From Acuticoccus sp039034015 (GTDB lineage: Bacteria > Pseudomonadota > Alphaproteobacteria > Rhizobiales > Amorphaceae): a stretch of DNA of 64,000 nt. Of this stretch, positions 49,716 through 58,456 are shown piece by piece (position 1 is the first letter of the stretch; the number at the start of each line of letters is the position of its first letter). The DNA is taken from NCBI GenBank assembly GCA_039034015.1, contig JBCCBM010000003.1, positions 248,001 to 312,000 on the forward strand, read 5' to 3'. Made by a program: the position numbers and the translations under genes. Below the pieces are notes generated by a model. It searched no databases and was not told the DNA's origin. It saw only the letters and a list, made by a program, of their open reading frames with translations.

Positions 49716-51998
49716 ATGCCACGCACACCCACCGACAATCTTTATCAAAACCAATGGTACCTCCAGCGCCTTGGCGGGCTGGAAACCATTTGGGATGACT
49801 ACGACGGCACCGCCGTCGCGGTGGGCGTCTATGATGATGGCATCGACCTCGACCACTACGATCTGGACGACAACTACGACGCGAACCTCGAGGTGATCAT
49901 CAACGGCTCCCGCGTGTCGGGCGACACGGTGGGCGGCAACGCGGGCCACGGCACGGCCGTTGCCGGCATCATCGGCTCGGAGTGGAACGGGACCGGCACC
50001 GTCGGCATCGCCTATGATGCAAGCCTCACGGGCGTGAACATTTTTGATGGGCCGGCCTCCGTCGGGGGCGGGTTCTCCACCGCCGTCGACCAGCTCACCA
50101 ATTTTGACGTGACCAACCACTCCTGGGGTTTTACGTCGGCCTACAGCACCTCAAGCTTCATCTCGGGGATGGCGACGCAGTTTGAGACCGCCAACGCCAA
50201 CGGGCGGGGCGGGCTTGGCACCATCAACGTGAAGTCGGCCGGCAACGACAACCGCAACACCAACAGCGAAGCGCTCGACGCCTCGCGCGGCACCATCACC
50301 GTTGCCGCCTATGACGACACCGGCGACGCGGCCTGGTACTCCAACCATGGCGCCAACGTTTTGGTGTCCGCCCCCTCCAACGGCGGCGTGAACGGCCAGA
50401 CCACCACCGACATTTTGGGCGGCGACGGCTACTCCTCCGGCGACTATACGAGCGGGTTCGGCGGGACGTCGGGCGCGGCGCCCGTGGTGTCGGGCGTCAT
50501 CGCGTTGATGCTGGACGCCAACCAGGGCCTCGGCTGGCGGGATGTGTCGACCATCCTCGCCTACTCCTCCACGGAAGTGGGCAGCGGCGTTGGCGGCAGC
50601 CGCACCGCTGATGAAGACCACGATTGGTTCTACAACAACGCCGACAATTGGAACGGCGGCGGCCTCCACTTCTCCGAAGACTATGGCTTCGGCGCCATCA
50701 ACGTCTTCAACGCCGTGCGCATGGCCGAAGTCTGGAACGAGTTCAGCGATCGCGGCACAACCGCCAACGAAGACACGTTCTCCGTCTCCATCACGCCAAA
50801 CGACTTTTTGGCCGATCAGTCGAGCGAGACGTACAACCTCAACGTCAACCAAAGCGGGTTCACGGTCGAGTACATCGAGCTGACGATCGGCTTGACCCAC
50901 AGCCACTTTGGCGACTTGCAGATCGAGCTGATCTCGCCCGATGGCACGGTGACCCAGGTCAAGCGCAGTGACAACAGCAACGGCAGCGCGGCGGACTTCG
51001 GTCTCACCTGGACCTATGGCATCAATTCCTTCCGTGGTGAAGATGCTGACGGCCAGTGGCAAGTGCGCGTGTCCGACAATGCAAACGGCGACACCGGGAC
51101 GATCAACCAGATCAGCCTGACATTCTTCGGCGAAGACGACAACGGCAACGACGATGTCTTCCACTTCACCGATGAATATTCAGAGTCCGTCGCGCGGGAT
51201 GCGAGCCGCGCGTCTGTGGACGGCGCCAATGGTGATGATTGGATCAACGCTGCGGCCGTCAAATCCAACAGCTTCATCCACCTTGCCAACGGCGATGGCC
51301 GGATTGATGGCGAAAGCTTTGCGATCAACGACATTGAAAACGTCATCACCGGTGACGGCAACGACGTGATCCGCCTTTCCAACAGTGGCGACAAGGCCTG
51401 GGGCGGCCGCGGGACCGACAACATCCAGGGCGGCAACAGCGATGATGTGATCCGCGGGGGTCACGGCCGTGACACCATCGTGGGCCGTGACGGGGATGAC
51501 CGCCTTTTCGGCAACGTTGCCAAAGACACCATGCGCGGCAACAGCGGCGAGGATCGCATCTTTGCCCAAAACGGCAACGATGACGTCCACGCCGGCGCCG
51601 ATGATGACTATGTGCGCGGCGGCACGGGCCGTGACACCATCAAAGGCGGCAGCGGCAACGACCTTTTGGAGGGCGAAGGCCACCGCGACCAGTTGTTCGG
51701 CAACAGCGGGAACGACACGCTTGACGGGGGCCGCGGCGACGACTCGCTCGATGGCGGCACGGGTTCCGATGTCTACCGCTTCATCGGTGACTTTGACGAT
51801 GACGTCATCACCTCGTGGGACGACGGGTTCGACCGGATCGACTTTTCCCAAAACACGTCGATCAATTCTGCGGCCGACATTTCCATTGTCGACACCGGTG
51901 GCGACGTGCTGATCACGCAGCTTGGCGATCCGTCCAACACCATCCTGGTGCAAAACGCGGCCGGCCTGATCTCCGCCGACGACATGGACTTCGTCTGA
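49716..51998 (+). CDS. subtilisin-like serine protease with P-domain and RTX repeats (paralog)
   Basis: A 760-residue paralog of the preceding gene product, with the same domain order and a closely similar start (TPTDNLYQNQWYLQRLG). Catalytic Asp40 (GVYDDGIDLDH), His78 (AGHGTAVAGI), oxyanion Asn in KSAGNDN and catalytic Ser about 251 (GGTSGAAPVVSG) are intact. P-domain about 355-475 (IELISPDGTVTQ), RTX repeats about 540-695 (GGNSDDVIRGGHGRDT, GGSGNDLLEGEG), and a C-terminus ending DDMDFV as in the paralog. No signal peptide. The ATG has GAGGA seven bases upstream; the in-frame TTG one codon earlier is less likely. The pair is probably a tandem duplication. Confidence 0.93.
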   Translation: MPRTPTDNLYQNQWYLQRLGGLETIWDDYDGTAVAVGVYDDGIDLDHYDLDDNYDANLEVIINGSRVSGDTVGGNAGHGTAVAGIIGSEWNGTGTVGIAYDASLTGVNIFDGPASVGGGFSTAVDQLTNFDVTNHSWGFTSAYSTSSFISGMATQFETANANGRGGLGTINVKSAGNDNRNTNSEALDASRGTITVAAYDDTGDAAWYSNHGANVLVSAPSNGGVNGQTTTDILGGDGYSSGDYTSGFGGTSGAAPVVSGVIALMLDANQGLGWRDVSTILAYSSTEVGSGVGGSRTADEDHDWFYNNADNWNGGGLHFSEDYGFGAINVFNAVRMAEVWNEFSDRGTTANEDTFSVSITPNDFLADQSSETYNLNVNQSGFTVEYIELTIGLTHSHFGDLQIELISPDGTVTQVKRSDNSNGSAADFGLTWTYGINSFRGEDADGQWQVRVSDNANGDTGTINQISLTFFGEDDNGNDDVFHFTDEYSESVARDASRASVDGANGDDWINAAAVKSNSFIHLANGDGRIDGESFAINDIENVITGDGNDVIRLSNSGDKAWGGRGTDNIQGGNSDDVIRGGHGRDTIVGRDGDDRLFGNVAKDTMRGNSGEDRIFAQNGNDDVHAGADDDYVRGGTGRDTIKGGSGNDLLEGEGHRDQLFGNSGNDTLDGGRGDDSLDGGTGSDVYRFIGDFDDDVITSWDDGFDRIDFSQNTSINSAADISIVDTGGDVLITQLGDPSNTILVQNAAGLISADDMDFV

Positions 51999-52010
51999 CC
52001 GACCAGCGTC

Positions 52011-52043
52011 TTTGCCGGCAAGCGGCTACCGCTTGTCGGCAAA
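52011..52043. terminator. bidirectional hairpin between convergent genes
   Basis: TTTGCCGGCAAGCGG pairs with CCGCTTGTCGGCAAA over 15 positions (one G-U in one strand's RNA), with the loop CTA being the stop codon of the minus-strand gene. No T run follows on either side, so it is terminator-like rather than a classic intrinsic terminator. Confidence 0.5.
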
Positions 52044-53309
52044 CCGGCTTGGCTTGACCGTCCCCTCAAAGGCGCGGGCAATGGTGCCGGCGGGCGCCAG
52101 CGAAATTCTGGGCATCACCTCAAACCGGCGTTTCACCGTCTCGGCGATGGCATCCGTTGCCGCGGCATCCGCGCCGCCCGCCAGCTCGACAATGAGGTCG
52201 AGCTGGTCCTTTGCCCCGTCAAACGCGATGTCCACGCGAAAATCGGCGACGGTGGGCTCGCGAAACATCACATCCTCAAAGTCGGTGAAGCCGATGTTGA
52301 TGCCGCGCACCTTCACAAAGCCCGCCGTGCGGTGGGCGTGCTTCAGATACGGAAAACGGTCGTAGCGGCTGCCCACCGCCTCACCCCGGCGAAGGGTGAC
52401 GACATCGCCCGTGTTCCAACGCAAAAACGGGGTGACCGCGTTGCTGACGAGCGCTGTCACAACCAAGAGGCCTTCCTCGCCCTCCGCCACCGGGAGCAGA
52501 GTGTCAGCGTCGAGCACCTCCGCATGGCAAAGGTCGGACCAGAGGCGAAAACCTTCGCCCGTGCTATCCTCACCGCCCAGCATGTGCACCTCGGTCATGC
52601 CGAGGCAGTCGCGCACGGTGGCGCCAAAGGTTTCTGTGAGCTTTGCGCGCTTGGAGGGTGAGAGCGGCTCGGCGGTGCACAAAAGCCGGTCAATTCCAAG
52701 GGCGGAAAGGTCGACCCCCGCCCCGCGCGCAAGGTTCGCCAGCTGCAGGCCGTAGCTTGCCATCCCCACGAAGCCGCGGGGGCGAAATGTCTGCATGAGC
52801 TCAATTTGCATGGGCGAGGGCGTTGTGTTGCCGCCGCCGGCCCAGACCATCGCAAGGCCAAGCGCGGACCCCGCGCGCGCCATCATATGCCCCGCCGGGT
52901 GGATGCCGAGCGGGAGCGCCATGTGCGTCACATCCCCCGGCGCAAAGCCCGCGCAGTCATAGACCCGCATCATCGAGATGCGGCCCCACTCAATGTCTTC
53001 GCGGGTGCGGGGGTAGAAGAGCGGCTTTCCCGTCGAGCCGCCGGAGCGCCAAAACTCGCTGATCGCGCCGGGGGCGGGGAGGCAAAAGTCATCCGCAAAC
53101 TCTTGCGGGGAGAGGGCGCGCAACTGCGCCTTGTCGAGGATCGGGATTTTCGCCCACTCCTCCGGGTCGGTCACACGGTCAGCGTTCACATGGGTGAGCT
53201 TGCCGGCAAAGAACGGTGAGGCTTTTGCGCGCTTAAACGCGCGGCGGCGCCGCTCGTCCACCAGACGGTCCAGCGTTGCGCCATCCTCCGGGATTTTGAG
53301 ATCGACCAT
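52026..53309 (-). CDS. phenylacetate-CoA ligase family adenylating enzyme
   Basis: A 427-residue AMP-forming CoA ligase of the PaaK branch. The ATP loop FWRSGGSTGKPLFYPRT is near residue 88, CLGMTEVHMLGGED near 240 marks the adenylate site, and RWNTGDVVTLRRGE near 320 holds the conserved Asp; the C-terminal domain (about 350-427) begins AGFVKVRGINIGFTDFED, as in PaaK. The substrate is probably an aromatic or arylacetic acid. The ATG at 53309 starts the protein; the open frame upstream lies in a divergent promoter. Divergent from the flavin monooxygenase gene. Confidence 0.88.
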   Translation of the reverse strand: MVDLKIPEDGATLDRLVDERRRRAFKRAKASPFFAGKLTHVNADRVTDPEEWAKIPILDKAQLRALSPQEFADDFCLPAPGAISEFWRSGGSTGKPLFYPRTREDIEWGRISMMRVYDCAGFAPGDVTHMALPLGIHPAGHMMARAGSALGLAMVWAGGGNTTPSPMQIELMQTFRPRGFVGMASYGLQLANLARGAGVDLSALGIDRLLCTAEPLSPSKRAKLTETFGATVRDCLGMTEVHMLGGEDSTGEGFRLWSDLCHAEVLDADTLLPVAEGEEGLLVVTALVSNAVTPFLRWNTGDVVTLRRGEAVGSRYDRFPYLKHAHRTAGFVKVRGINIGFTDFEDVMFREPTVADFRVDIAFDGAKDQLDLIVELAGGADAAATDAIAETVKRRFEVMPRISLAPAGTIARAFEGTVKPSRFADKR

Positions 53310-53351
53310 GGCCCCCCCTCCACTTGGCGAAACGCTAGCAGAGCCCCGAGA

Positions 53352-53371
53352 AAGTTTAAACTTGAAGTTTT
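53352..53371. promoter_or_regulatory. AT-rich overlapping palindromes in a divergent promoter
   Basis: AAGTTTAAACTT (53352-53363) is a perfect 12-base palindrome, and AAACTT-G-AAGTTT (53358-53370) is a second, overlapping one. Such sites suit a MarR-type dimer. A similar 17-base site lies in the divergent promoter upstream of the transporter genes at 59666-59682. Confidence 0.5.
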
Positions 53372-53412
53372 TTGCCCGCACCGTACGGTTTGGGCGCAAC
53401 GGGGAGGGGCGC

Positions 53413-54660
53413 ATGCATGTGATCATCGTCGGCGCGGGGGTGGGCGGCCTCGCCCTTGCCTTGCACCTTCATGAAAAAGGGATTGCGTGCACCGTTTATG
53501 AGCGCGCCGAAAAGGTGCGCGAGCTTGGCGTCGGCATCAACGTTTTGCCCCACTCCATCAAGCACTTGGCCGCGCTCGGCCTCCTCCCTGCGCTGGACGA
53601 TGTGGCGATCCGCACCAAGGAACTCATCTATGCCACCGGCCGCGGCCAGCCCATCTTGCGCCAACCCCGCGGGCTCGACGCGGGCTATGACGTGCCGCAA
53701 TTTTCCATCCACCGCGGAAAGCTGCAAAAGGTGCTGCACGACGCCGTGGTGAACCGGCTTGGCCGGGCGAGCGTGATCGCGGATCGCCGGCTGACGGCCC
53801 ACACCGCCGACGACACGGGCGTGAGCGCCACCTTCACCGATGCCGCCGGCGCCACCCACCATGCCACGGGCGACGTTCTGGTCGCGGCCGATGGCATCCA
53901 CTCCGCCGTGCGAAAAGGCCGAAACCCAGGAGAGGGCGCGCCGGACTGGAACGGCCTTGTGATGTACCGCGGGGCGACGTGGACCACGCCGTTTGCCGAT
54001 GGCCGCACGATGGTGATTGCGGGCGGCATGCAGGCAAAGCTCGTTCTCTACCCCATCCACAACAGCCCGGATCGGCCGGGCGAAACGCTGATGAACTGGG
54101 CCGTGTGCGGGCGCGCGGCCGAGCCTGGCGCCCCGCTCACCCTGCGCGATGACTGGCAAAAGGAAGGCACGCTCGACGATGTGATGCCCTGGGTGGAGGG
54201 CAAACTCCATGTGGACGCGCTCGACATTGTCGATCTCATCCACCGCACCGACGCCTTCTACGTCTACCCCATGTGCGACCGAGAGCCCCTCGACCATTGG
54301 ACCGAGGGCCGCGTCACGCTGCTGGGGGACGCGGCGCACCCCATGTACCCCGTCGGCTCCAACGGGGCGAGCCAAGCCATTCTGGATGGCGTGTCCCTCG
54401 CCGGCCACCTCGCGCAAAGCGGTGTCGCCGGCCTTGCCGCCTACGATGCGGAGCGCCGGCCCGCCACCGCCGAAATTGTTCGCCTCAACCGCAAAGGCGG
54501 GCCCGAGCGCGTGATCGACCTTGTGGAAGAGCGGGCGCCGGACGGGTTTGACAGGCTTTGCGATGTGGTCACCGACGACGAGCTGCGCGCCATCGTCGGC
54601 GACTATCAAGAGGTGGCCGGGTTCACCACCGATGCGGTGAACCAGCCCGCCAGCGCTTAA
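53413..54660 (+). CDS. FAD-dependent monooxygenase (PhzS/salicylate hydroxylase-like)
   Basis: A 415-residue class A flavoprotein monooxygenase. The N-terminal FAD motif VIIVGAGVGGLALALHLHEKG, GVGINVLPHSIKHLAALGLLPAL near 40, VLVAADGIHSAVRK near 155 and VTLLGDAAHPMYPVGSNGASQAILDG near 300 are typical; the N-L-P-H-S/T motif and G-R-G-Q-P resemble PhzS-like flavin oxidoreductases. It would hydroxylate an aromatic ring using NAD(P)H and O2. The ATG has GGGGAGGGG upstream. Transcribed alone, divergent from the PaaK-like ligase gene; its 3' end touches the convergent cupin gene (four-base overlap). Confidence 0.87.
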   Translation: MHVIIVGAGVGGLALALHLHEKGIACTVYERAEKVRELGVGINVLPHSIKHLAALGLLPALDDVAIRTKELIYATGRGQPILRQPRGLDAGYDVPQFSIHRGKLQKVLHDAVVNRLGRASVIADRRLTAHTADDTGVSATFTDAAGATHHATGDVLVAADGIHSAVRKGRNPGEGAPDWNGLVMYRGATWTTPFADGRTMVIAGGMQAKLVLYPIHNSPDRPGETLMNWAVCGRAAEPGAPLTLRDDWQKEGTLDDVMPWVEGKLHVDALDIVDLIHRTDAFYVYPMCDREPLDHWTEGRVTLLGDAAHPMYPVGSNGASQAILDGVSLAGHLAQSGVAGLAAYDAERRPATAEIVRLNRKGGPERVIDLVEERAPDGFDRLCDVVTDDELRAIVGDYQEVAGFTTDAVNQPASA

Positions 54661-55100
54661 GCCCCCGGGGGCGGGGGGAACACCACGTCGTGCTCGGCCG
54701 AAATGCGCACGAGTTCGGCCGGGTCCGTCACCCGGTCAAGGTTGACGAAGAGGTCGTAAAGTTTCCCGGTCGGGGCGGCGCCGAACATCACTTCGGCCTC
54801 CGCGCCGCTGCGGTTGAAAATGCCGTGCTGGCCACTTTGGGGCATGCGCACGGTGTCACCGGCGGCGGCCTTCACGGGGGGCTCCCCGTCAAACTCGATT
54901 TCCAACTCGCCGCGGAGGACGCAAATCCACTCGTCCTGTGTGGTGTGGATGTGGGGCGGGACGAACGTGTCGGCGGGCAAAATCCCGTGCCAGATGAAGG
55001 CGTTTTCGGACACGAACTTTGGCGTGTAGGTGTGCCCGACCACGTTCCACACTGGCCCATCGCTCGATTGGCCTTTTTCGGTGACCCCTTTGGCGGCCAT
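54657..55100 (-). CDS. cupin domain protein
   Basis: A 147-residue single-cupin protein. The two cupin motifs are visible: PPHIHTTQDEWICVLRGELEIEFDG (in parts near residues 48-72) with metal-binding His-x-His-x-x-x-x-Glu, and the second motif AAAGDTVRMPQSGQHGIFNRSG (in parts near 78-98) with the third His. The likely metal is iron, manganese or zinc. Function within the aromatic locus (isomerase, dioxygenase or sensor) is not readable. ATG start with GGAGG upstream on the minus strand, 12 bases after the ABC transporter genes. Confidence 0.85.
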   Translation of the reverse strand: MAAKGVTEKGQSSDGPVWNVVGHTYTPKFVSENAFIWHGILPADTFVPPHIHTTQDEWICVLRGELEIEFDGEPPVKAAAGDTVRMPQSGQHGIFNRSGAEAEVMFGAAPTGKLYDLFVNLDRVTDPAELVRISAEHDVVFPPPPGA

Positions 55101-55112
55101 AGAATCCTCCGT

Positions 55113-55808
55113 TCAGATGTGAAGATAACGGTCGACGGCGCCGGGGGCGGCGGCAAGGTCGGCCGCCGTGCCGCGCCACACCACCGCGCCCTTTTCAAGC
55201 ACCACGTGCCGGTCGGCGATCTTTGAGAGCGCGGCAAGGTTCTTGTCGATGATGAGGATCGCCTCACCCTCGCCCTTCAGCGCGGCCAACCGGTCCCAAA
55301 TCTCTTGGCGGATCAAGGGGGCAAGGCCCTCCGTCGCCTCATCGAGGATGAGAAGTTTTGGGTTCGTCATCAGCGCGCGGCCGATGGCGAGCATCTGTTG
55401 TTCACCGCCGGAAAGCTGCGAGCCAAGGTTACCCTTGCGCTCCGCAAGGCGGGGGAAGAAGGCGTAGACCTTGTCGGTGGTCCACCCGCCCTTGCCCCGG
55501 CTGGTGGCAAGAAGGTTTTCCTCCACCGTGAGCGTCGGGAACACCTGCCGGCCCTCCGGCACAAGGCCAATGCCCGCCTGGCCCACCCGGTAGGGCGGGA
55601 CGGCAGACAGATCCTTTCCCTCAAGGTGCACCGCGCCGGCGCTTTTGGGGATGAGGCCTGTGATGGCGCTCACGGTCGTGGTCTTGCCCATCCCATTGCG
55701 TCCAAGCAGCGTGACGACCTCGCCGCGGTCCACCGCAAGGTCGACGCCGAAGAGCACCTTTGCGCTGCCATAGCCGGCGTGAAGGTCGCGCACGGTGAGG
55801 AGGCTCAT
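55113..55808 (-). CDS. livF: branched-chain amino acid type ABC transporter ATP-binding protein (LivF)
   Basis: A 231-residue ATPase of the HAAT family. Walker A GRNGMGKTTTV near residue 37, LIPKSAG region, signature LSGGEQQMLAIGRAL near 133 and Walker B LLILDEATEGLAPL near 150 are present. The ATP-binding order and short length match LivF. It is the second ATPase of a five-gene set with livG, livM, livH and the binding-protein gene, all on the minus strand with overlaps or small gaps. Context suggests the substrate is an aromatic or branched acid. Confidence 0.92.
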   Translation of the reverse strand: MSLLTVRDLHAGYGSAKVLFGVDLAVDRGEVVTLLGRNGMGKTTTVSAITGLIPKSAGAVHLEGKDLSAVPPYRVGQAGIGLVPEGRQVFPTLTVEENLLATSRGKGGWTTDKVYAFFPRLAERKGNLGSQLSGGEQQMLAIGRALMTNPKLLILDEATEGLAPLIRQEIWDRLAALKGEGEAILIIDKNLAALSKIADRHVVLEKGAVVWRGTAADLAAAPGAVDRYLHI

Positions 55809-56554
55809 ACCACCTCATCCCCCAGATACGCGGCTCTGGCAGCGGGGTCGGCCCGCAGCGCATCGGGCGTGCCGGCCGCCACAAGGCGCCCTTCCACCAG
55901 CAGCGAAATGCGGTCGGCAAGGGCAAAGACCGCCTCCATGTCATGCTCCACCAAGAGCATGGGCACACGCGTCTTCAGGCCCTTCAGGAGCGTTGTTAGC
56001 GTTTCGCTTTCGGCCTTTCCCATACCGGCCATCGGCTCATCGAGGAGCAGGAGTTTTGGGTTGCCGGCGAGGGCGACCGCAATTTCCAAAAGCCGGCATT
56101 CGCCGTGGGAAAGGTCGGCGGCCTTGGCATCTGCGCGCCCAGCGAGGCCAACGGTTTCAAGGGCGTTGCGGGCGGCAGCGTTCAGGGTCTCTTCGCGCGC
56201 GGCGGGGGCGAAGAAGGAGAGGCTGGAGCCCGCCCGCGCTTGCGCCGCCAGGGCGACATTTTCAAGCACCGAGAAGGATTTGATGAGCGATGTGATCTGG
56301 TAGGTGCGCCCCAACCCGCGCTGGGCGCGGCGGGGGACGGGAAGGTGGGTCACATCCTCCCCCTCGAACGCGATGGACCCTTCGTCGGGCGCGAGGCTCC
56401 CGGCGAGCTGGTTGACGAAGGTGGATTTTCCTGCCCCGTTGGGGCCGATGAGGGCGTGGCATTCGCCTTCGCGCACGTCGAGGGAGACGCCGTCGGTCAC
56501 CTTCAGCGCGCCAAAGCTTTTGTGCAGATTGTGCACGGTGAGGATCGCGCTCAC
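55805..56554 (-). CDS. livG: branched-chain amino acid type ABC transporter ATP-binding protein (LivG)
   Basis: A 249-residue ATPase, partner of LivF. Walker A GPNGAGKSTFVNQLAG near residue 39, the LivG-specific GLGRTYQITSLI near 86, signature LSHGECRLLEIAVAL near 152 and Walker B LLLLDEPMAGMG near 170 are present. The GTG start overlaps the end of livM (GTGA) and the stop overlaps the livF start by four bases, so the three are tightly coupled. The upstream frame extension to 56641 has no conserved content. Confidence 0.92.
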   Translation of the reverse strand: MSAILTVHNLHKSFGALKVTDGVSLDVREGECHALIGPNGAGKSTFVNQLAGSLAPDEGSIAFEGEDVTHLPVPRRAQRGLGRTYQITSLIKSFSVLENVALAAQARAGSSLSFFAPAAREETLNAAARNALETVGLAGRADAKAADLSHGECRLLEIAVALAGNPKLLLLDEPMAGMGKAESETLTTLLKGLKTRVPMLLVEHDMEAVFALADRISLLVEGRLVAAGTPDALRADPAARAAYLGDEVV

Positions 56555-57522
56555 TTGCCGAGCCGCCCGAGCGCGCCCGCAATCCCGCCCCGCGCGAAGA
56601 GCACCAGAAGCACCAAGAGCGGCCCGAAGATGAGCCGCCAATATTGCGTTACCTCCGACAGCGCCTCCTCAATGAGCACGAAGGAGAGCGCGCCGATGAG
56701 TGCCCCGTTGCGCGTGCCAAGCCCGCCCAGGACGACGATGATGATGAGGTCGCCCGACATTTGCCATTGGGCGAGCGCCGGGCTCACAAACTCGGTCCTG
56801 TGGGCGACAAGAAAGCCACCGATCCCGGCGATGACGGCGGCAATCACGTAGGCGATCAGCCGGTAGCGGAAGACGGAAAAGCCCATCGCCTCCACGCGGG
56901 TGGCGTTGTCCTTCGCGCCGCGCAGGATGCGGCCAAAGCGGGAGGCCGACAGGCGCGCCACAAACCACCAGGTGAGGAGGAGGGCGCCAAGGGTGATGTA
57001 GTAAAACGGCACATCATCGGCGAGGAAGCGCGCGCCAAAGACCTCTGAAAGGCTCCACAGGGTGAGGCCATCATCCCCGCCATAGGCCGAGAGGGATTGG
57101 AGGGTGAAGAACACCATTTGCCCGAAGGCAAGCGTGATCATGATGAAGTAAACGCCGGAGGTGCGCAGGCTGATTGCCCCCGTCACCACGGCGAACACTG
57201 TGCAGGCAAGGACCACCAGCGCCAGGATTGTGGGCGCATCGTAAAGCCCCTCTTCGAGACTGATGCCGGTGACGTAGGCGCCAAGGGCGTAGAACGCGGC
57301 GTGGCCAAAGCTCACCATGCCCGCCTGGCCGATCAAGATGTCGAGCGAGATCGCAACAACGGCCAGCACCATCGCCTTGGTGACGAGGGAGAGGAGGTAG
57401 CTGCCGCCCCAAACATCTGTCAGGGCCGGCACGATGGCCAACAGCGCAAAAATCAGGAGGCCAAAGAGGAGGCTTGGCGACAACGCGGGGCGGGTGGGGG
57501 CGGCGGCGGCGGTGTCGGTCAT
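56551..57522 (-). CDS. livM: branched-chain amino acid type ABC transporter permease (LivM)
   Basis: A 323-residue permease with about nine membrane segments and the family loop GQAGMVSFGHAAFYALGAYVTG near residue 66 (the glycine-rich F-G-H-A-A-F segment). TSGVYFIMITLAFGQM near 115 and GGLGTRNGALIGA near 263 (EAA-like ATPase contact) are typical of LivM. ATG start. Overlaps livH by four bases and livG by four. It forms the channel with LivH. Confidence 0.92.
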   Translation of the reverse strand: MTDTAAAAPTRPALSPSLLFGLLIFALLAIVPALTDVWGGSYLLSLVTKAMVLAVVAISLDILIGQAGMVSFGHAAFYALGAYVTGISLEEGLYDAPTILALVVLACTVFAVVTGAISLRTSGVYFIMITLAFGQMVFFTLQSLSAYGGDDGLTLWSLSEVFGARFLADDVPFYYITLGALLLTWWFVARLSASRFGRILRGAKDNATRVEAMGFSVFRYRLIAYVIAAVIAGIGGFLVAHRTEFVSPALAQWQMSGDLIIIVVLGGLGTRNGALIGALSFVLIEEALSEVTQYWRLIFGPLLVLLVLFARGGIAGALGRLGK

Positions 57523-58442
57523 CGCGCGGTGGCCGGGAAGAGGCCCTGGGGCCGGAAGAAGAGAACGAACGCCATCAAGATGTAGATGAGCATGGAGGAG
57601 AGCGCTGGGCCGATGGTGTTGGCGGCGGACGCGTCGAACGCGAGGCGCAGCGTGTCGGTGAGGAGTGTGCGCCCAACGGTGTCAATGAGGCCCACTAGAA
57701 GCGCTGCCACAAAGGCCCCGCGCACAGACCCGATCCCGCCGATGACGATCACCACGAAGGCGACGATCAAAAGCCCGTCGCCCATGTTGGGTTCCACCGC
57801 GAAGAGCGGGGCGGTGATGGCGCCGGCAAAGCCTGCCAGCATTGCGCCAAAGCCGAAGACGATCATGAAAAGCTTGTGAATGTCGACGCCAAGGACGCTC
57901 ACCATCTTTGCGTTGCTTGCGCCGGCGCGGATCAACATGCCAACGCGGGTTCTGGCGACCACAATGTAAAGCCCGACCGCGACCAGGAGGCCGAGGACCA
58001 GGACGGCGATGCGATAAATGGGATAGCGCAGCGTGTCGGTGAGCTGGAACGACCAGTCGAGCGCTTCGGGGAGTGGGACGGAGAGGGGCGTTGGGCCAAA
58101 AATCGCCTTCACCGCCTCGTTGAGGAAAAGGATGATGGCAAAGGTTGCGAGCACCTGATCCAGATGCGGCCGGTCATAAAGATGTCGGAAGATAACGAAT
58201 TCAAGGAACAGTCCGAAGGCGAGGGCCGCGACGAGCGTCAACAGGATCGAGATCAGAAAGTGGCCGGTGAGCGCGTAAAAGACGAAGATAAAATAGGCAC
58301 CCACCATGTATTGGACGCCATGGGCAAGATTAATAAACCCCATCACCCCGAAAACCAGGGTGAGCCCGGCCGCAATCAAAAAGAGCAACACTCCATACTG
58401 CAGACCATTGAGAAGCTGGATGAGGAGGAGTGTCGTGTTCAC
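57519..58442 (-). CDS. livH: branched-chain amino acid type ABC transporter permease (LivH)
   Basis: A 307-residue permease with about eight membrane segments. Family blocks are LIAAGLTLVFGVMGFINLAHG near residue 22, and GGIGSVRGAFVAALLVGLIDT near 235, with the ATPase-contact loop. The GTG start (58442) was chosen because the preceding livK gene ends just before it and the hydrophobic N-terminus starts there. It lies 14 bases after the binding-protein gene and overlaps livM, so transport genes are one operon. Confidence 0.92.
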   Translation of the reverse strand: MNTTLLLIQLLNGLQYGVLLFLIAAGLTLVFGVMGFINLAHGVQYMVGAYFIFVFYALTGHFLISILLTLVAALAFGLFLEFVIFRHLYDRPHLDQVLATFAIILFLNEAVKAIFGPTPLSVPLPEALDWSFQLTDTLRYPIYRIAVLVLGLLVAVGLYIVVARTRVGMLIRAGASNAKMVSVLGVDIHKLFMIVFGFGAMLAGFAGAITAPLFAVEPNMGDGLLIVAFVVIVIGGIGSVRGAFVAALLVGLIDTVGRTLLTDTLRLAFDASAANTIGPALSSMLIYILMAFVLFFRPQGLFPATAR

Positions 58443-58456
58443 GGCCGGTGCCTTTG

